Assembly (NCBI GenBank): GCA_045627605.1
Contig: JAZQOA010000041.1
Location: 1-24,555, forward strand
DNA: 24,555 nt
Origin: RGIG5952 sp045627605
GTDB taxonomy: Bacteria > Verrucomicrobiota > Kiritimatiellia > RFP12 > JAAYLN01
Reading direction: 5' to 3'
Position numbers and translations under genes: made by a program. Below, one piece after another: positions 21,731 to 24,555 of this stretch. The notes beneath the pieces were generated by a model that did not search any database, had not been told where the DNA came from, and saw only the letters and a program-made list of their open reading frames with translations. The first letter of the stretch is position 1. The number at the start of each line of letters is the position of its first letter.

Positions 21731-24555
21731 ATGAAAAAACATGTTATGAATCCCCTTGGAGCTGCCATTGCGTTGGCGGGCGCATTTTTTGCGCCGGGCG
21801 CCCAGGCCGGCGAATATGACGACCTCACCGTCCCGTCTCAGGCGGGGGTGAACGAGATCACGGCTTCGTCGGCAACGGTTGCCGGTGCGGCAGGGGCGTT
21901 TGCCAGCGATTCGGACAGCACGAGCCGGTTCGCAACTCAGGCAACGTCCGCGACGCTTCAGTATCGGTTCATCGACGGCACGATTCCGGTCGTGACCAAT
22001 TTCAGTCTGATGCCGCCCAAAACAGGGGGAACGGCGTATGCCCCCCTGGAGATTGCCTTGTATGGATCCAATACGGGCGAGTCGTCCGACTGGGCGTTGC
22101 TAACCGAGGTCAAGGGCTTGACGTGGACGTCTGCCACCGAACGCAAGTATTTTCCGTTTGAGAACCAGAAGCCGTATCTCTGGTACAAGTGGTCGTTCAA
22201 GAATTCGTCCGGCGGAAAATACATCGGCTGCCAGAGCGTTCAGCTGTTCGGATTCAAGGTCGAGGACGATGCGCTTTACATCATTGGCGAGCCCTTTTTC
22301 TGCGGTAGCGTCACGCCGGACTATTCGCTGAGGAGCGGACTTTCCGAAGGGGACAAGATATCCTGCTCGGCTTCTGGCGAGTCGTTTTATTATGCTGGAG
22401 GCGACTATTGGATGATGGCAAAGGGATGGAAGCTCTATTGCATAACGAATGGACTTTCGGGATTCGAGGTCGCCGACGAGGCGGAGGAAATCGAACTGGA
22501 GTACAGTCACCCAGGCAAGAAGCGCGTACTGGCCTGGCAATTCGACGCGCAGCCGTGTGTTGTCATTGCTGCCGCCGAACATGGAAGTGCGGCTTCGGAC
22601 AAACTGCATTACACGGCCGGTAAGTATGCGACGGTGACGGCGACGGCTGACACCGGCTTTGGCTTCGCCTACTGGACCGGCGACGTGCCGGATGCGGACA
22701 AGTATGACAATCCTCTGCTTCTCTGCATGGATGCGCCCAAGCACGTGACACCGGTCTTCCTGCCGGCGAAGACGGTGACGCCCGACGGGGCGGAGACGCC
22801 GCAGCAGGCGGTTGATTCGTTTGGTGCGGACGGCGGCGTTCTCTTTATGGAAGAAGGCACCTACGGCTACGACACTGCGGAGCCGGCGCTGTATCTCACC
22901 ACGCCGGTCATCGTCCGCGGCGCGGGACGCGACAAGACCGTCATTGACGGACAGGGTGGCAAGATGCGCGCGGTGACGATTGCCAATGCGAACGCCGCGG
23001 TCGTTGGTGTGACCGTTAGCAACTGCAAGGGCGGCACTTCGCAGGGGGGCGACAACAAAGGCAGCGGACTGTTCATCACTGCGAGCGGCGGAATGTTCAT
23101 CGACGGCGCTGTCGTGGGCTGCACGAACACGGCCGCCAACGGTGCAATCGCCATGAAGGGTGGGCGCGTATCGCGGTCGATCATAAGGGCCAACAGGAGC
23201 GGCATCGGTGGCGGCATCTACATGGACAATACGTCTGTTCCCATTGTCGACAACTGCCTGATTACCGACAACGTTGCAAACGACCAGGGCGGCGCAATCT
23301 ACTTCTGCGGTGGCACACTGCTGAACTGCACGATAGTCAATAACAAAGAGACGGCAAGCGGACAATACGGCGGTGGAGGAGGCGTGTGTCTCATGTCAGG
23401 GTCGGCGCGGACCGTCTACAACTGTATCTTTCAGGGCAACAAGGCGACCAAGACTGGAGGAGGCGCACCTGACTGGTATGCGACTTCAACGGCGCAAGGG
23501 CAGACAGTCGACTTCAGAAACAACGCGATGGAGATCAACCTCTACAAGTCGCAGAATCCGCTGTCCGGTGTGACGTTTGTGGCGGATACTGACTGGATTC
23601 CGTCTTCCGCTTCGGCGACGAAGGACGCCGGCACGGCTCACAGCAAGCAGTCATCGCGTGATCTGATCGGCAAGCCTCGTGTCTCCGGCGACGCGATTGA
23701 CGCCGGTTGCTACGAGTTTGACGACAATGTGGTCGGATGCTCGTTCGCGGCGGAACCTGCGCTGATCCTGACAAACGGCGTGTCGACGCTGAAAGCCAAG
23801 GTGTCTGGCGTCGAGGACGAGTCGGACCTGACCTTCGAGTGGACGGTTTCCAACAAGACGACGGGTGTCGTCTCGGCTGCAACGGGCAAGAACGCGGATC
23901 TCGTCGAGCCGGACGAGGGCTGGTATGCCGTGACGCTGCGCGTGTTGCGCGGAGGCGAGGAAGTGGCGAATTACTTCGACGGCGAGTGCTTGCGCGTGGT
24001 GCCGAACGAGATTGTACTTTCGGATGGGGACGATCTGGCGGCGGCGGTGGCGCGCGCCGACCTTGGCACCCTGATTGTTCTCGGCGACGGCACTTACGAG
24101 ATTGGCGGGACGATTGCGATGGATCGGGCAATGTCCATTGTCTCGAAGAGCGAATCATATTCGTCCGTCACGGTTGCCGTGACCAGCGCGAAGATCGCCT
24201 TTCACCTGAACAATCGGCAGGCGCTGTTGGAAGGGGTGACGATTCTCGGTCCGGTCAAGATGACGGACGACGGCGGCACGATTTCGAAGTGCCGCGTGAC
24301 GGGATGCTACGGCAACCGCGGGCAAGAGATGCCGGTGTATGCCTACTCGTTTGACAATGCCGGTTTCATCACCCATTGCGTGGTTGACGGCAACGGCGTC
24401 AAGCCGGATGGAACCGTGAGCCGCAATTCGAAGGGCGCAATGCAGCTCTCTGACTATGTGCAGGTTGACAACTGCTTGGTTTGCGGCAATTACAGCGAAG
24501 GACCAGCCGTTTACATATCTAATTTCCCGAAGCTGCTGAACTGCACGATCGTCGA
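21731..24555 (+). CDS. large secreted beta-helix surface protein (adhesin or autotransporter-like), partial at right edge
   Basis: The frame is open from ATG 21731 to the window edge (more than 940 residues, end not seen). Residues 1-26 form a signal peptide (MKKHVMNPLGAAIALAGAFF, ending GAQA before GEY). Residues 27-170 look like a discoidin-type beta-sandwich (LQYRFIDGTIPVVTNFSL; PLEIALYGSNTGESSDWALL). A short InlB-type repeat follows (YATVTATADTGFGFAYWTGD). A pectin-lyase-like right-handed beta-helix comes next, with rungs such as VDNCLITDNVANDQGGAIYF and LLNCTIVNN. A second, similar beta-helix starts near residue 760, after an Ig-like spacer (LTFEWTVSNKTTGVVS). VDNCLVCGNYSEG and LLNCTIV recur at the right edge, so the rung pattern repeats across the protein. 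Such proteins are secreted in PVC bacteria and often end in an anchoring or autotransporter domain, which cannot be seen here. No ribosome site precedes the ATG. Confidence 0.85.
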   Translation, partial: MKKHVMNPLGAAIALAGAFFAPGAQAGEYDDLTVPSQAGVNEITASSATVAGAAGAFASDSDSTSRFATQATSATLQYRFIDGTIPVVTNFSLMPPKTGGTAYAPLEIALYGSNTGESSDWALLTEVKGLTWTSATERKYFPFENQKPYLWYKWSFKNSSGGKYIGCQSVQLFGFKVEDDALYIIGEPFFCGSVTPDYSLRSGLSEGDKISCSASGESFYYAGGDYWMMAKGWKLYCITNGLSGFEVADEAEEIELEYSHPGKKRVLAWQFDAQPCVVIAAAEHGSAASDKLHYTAGKYATVTATADTGFGFAYWTGDVPDADKYDNPLLLCMDAPKHVTPVFLPAKTVTPDGAETPQQAVDSFGADGGVLFMEEGTYGYDTAEPALYLTTPVIVRGAGRDKTVIDGQGGKMRAVTIANANAAVVGVTVSNCKGGTSQGGDNKGSGLFITASGGMFIDGAVVGCTNTAANGAIAMKGGRVSRSIIRANRSGIGGGIYMDNTSVPIVDNCLITDNVANDQGGAIYFCGGTLLNCTIVNNKETASGQYGGGGGVCLMSGSARTVYNCIFQGNKATKTGGGAPDWYATSTAQGQTVDFRNNAMEINLYKSQNPLSGVTFVADTDWIPSSASATKDAGTAHSKQSSRDLIGKPRVSGDAIDAGCYEFDDNVVGCSFAAEPALILTNGVSTLKAKVSGVEDESDLTFEWTVSNKTTGVVSAATGKNADLVEPDEGWYAVTLRVLRGGEEVANYFDGECLRVVPNEIVLSDGDDLAAAVARADLGTLIVLGDGTYEIGGTIAMDRAMSIVSKSESYSSVTVAVTSAKIAFHLNNRQALLEGVTILGPVKMTDDGGTISKCRVTGCYGNRGQEMPVYAYSFDNAGFITHCVVDGNGVKPDGTVSRNSKGAMQLSDYVQVDNCLVCGNYSEGPAVYISNFPKLLNCTIV

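Noticed and set aside
1..24555. CRISPR array, tRNA or rRNA genes
   Set aside because: No regularly spaced repeats, cloverleaf-like sequence or conserved rRNA stretches were seen by eye.

Overview
The window is a GC-rich bacterial chromosomal segment. It probably comes from the Verrucomicrobia/Lentisphaerae/Kiritimatiellae side of the PVC group. This is an inference from gene content: a large signal-peptide-bearing beta-helix surface protein built of repeated 'VDNCLI..NCTIVNN'-type strands, a Gfo/Idh/MocA dehydrogenase next to a ROK-like kinase, a topoisomerase I without zinc ribbons, and a REP-associated transposase. No rRNA, tRNA or CRISPR array was seen, so the taxonomy cannot be fixed from the sequence alone.

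Layout. (1) 1-764, minus: 5' part of a PurF-like glutamine-amidotransferase-type protein whose expected N-terminal catalytic cysteine is glycine. (2) 765-1267: a gene-free, structure-dense stretch with two divergent extended -10 promoters, an exact 11-bp tandem repeat between them, and a run of strong hairpins ending in two Rho-independent terminators. It holds one or two candidate noncoding RNAs or an attenuating leader. (3) 1268-9752: a putative two-gene defence locus. A 1263-residue Eco57I-like adenine methyltransferase has an AT-rich, apparently exchanged target-recognition region. A 1141-residue protein fuses a PLD-type nuclease motif to an SF2 helicase. Between them, on the opposite strand, sits a RAYT (REP-associated tyrosine transposase) that carries a DprA-like Rossmann domain and is flanked by REP-like palindromes. 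(4) 9982-12953: a dehydrogenase-ROK kinase operon, probably for sugar catabolism, closed by a strong bidirectional terminator. (5) 13019-20651, minus: a run of genes in transcription order for a membrane protein, a GT-B glycosyltransferase, topA (with its own candidate promoter), a xerC/D-like recombinase overlapping topA by 4 nt, and a secreted or anchored hypothetical protein. (6) 20847-21655, plus: a small hypothetical protein, then the decayed remains of a hipA toxin gene. (7) 21731 to the right edge: a very large secreted beta-helix protein, incomplete here, with a promoter placed so that its mRNA may be leaderless.

The most unusual parts are the methyltransferase/PLD-helicase pair with its mosaic recognition domain and embedded RAYT-DprA fusion, the structured RNA region in front of it, and the topoisomerase I tail made of three copies of a short module.
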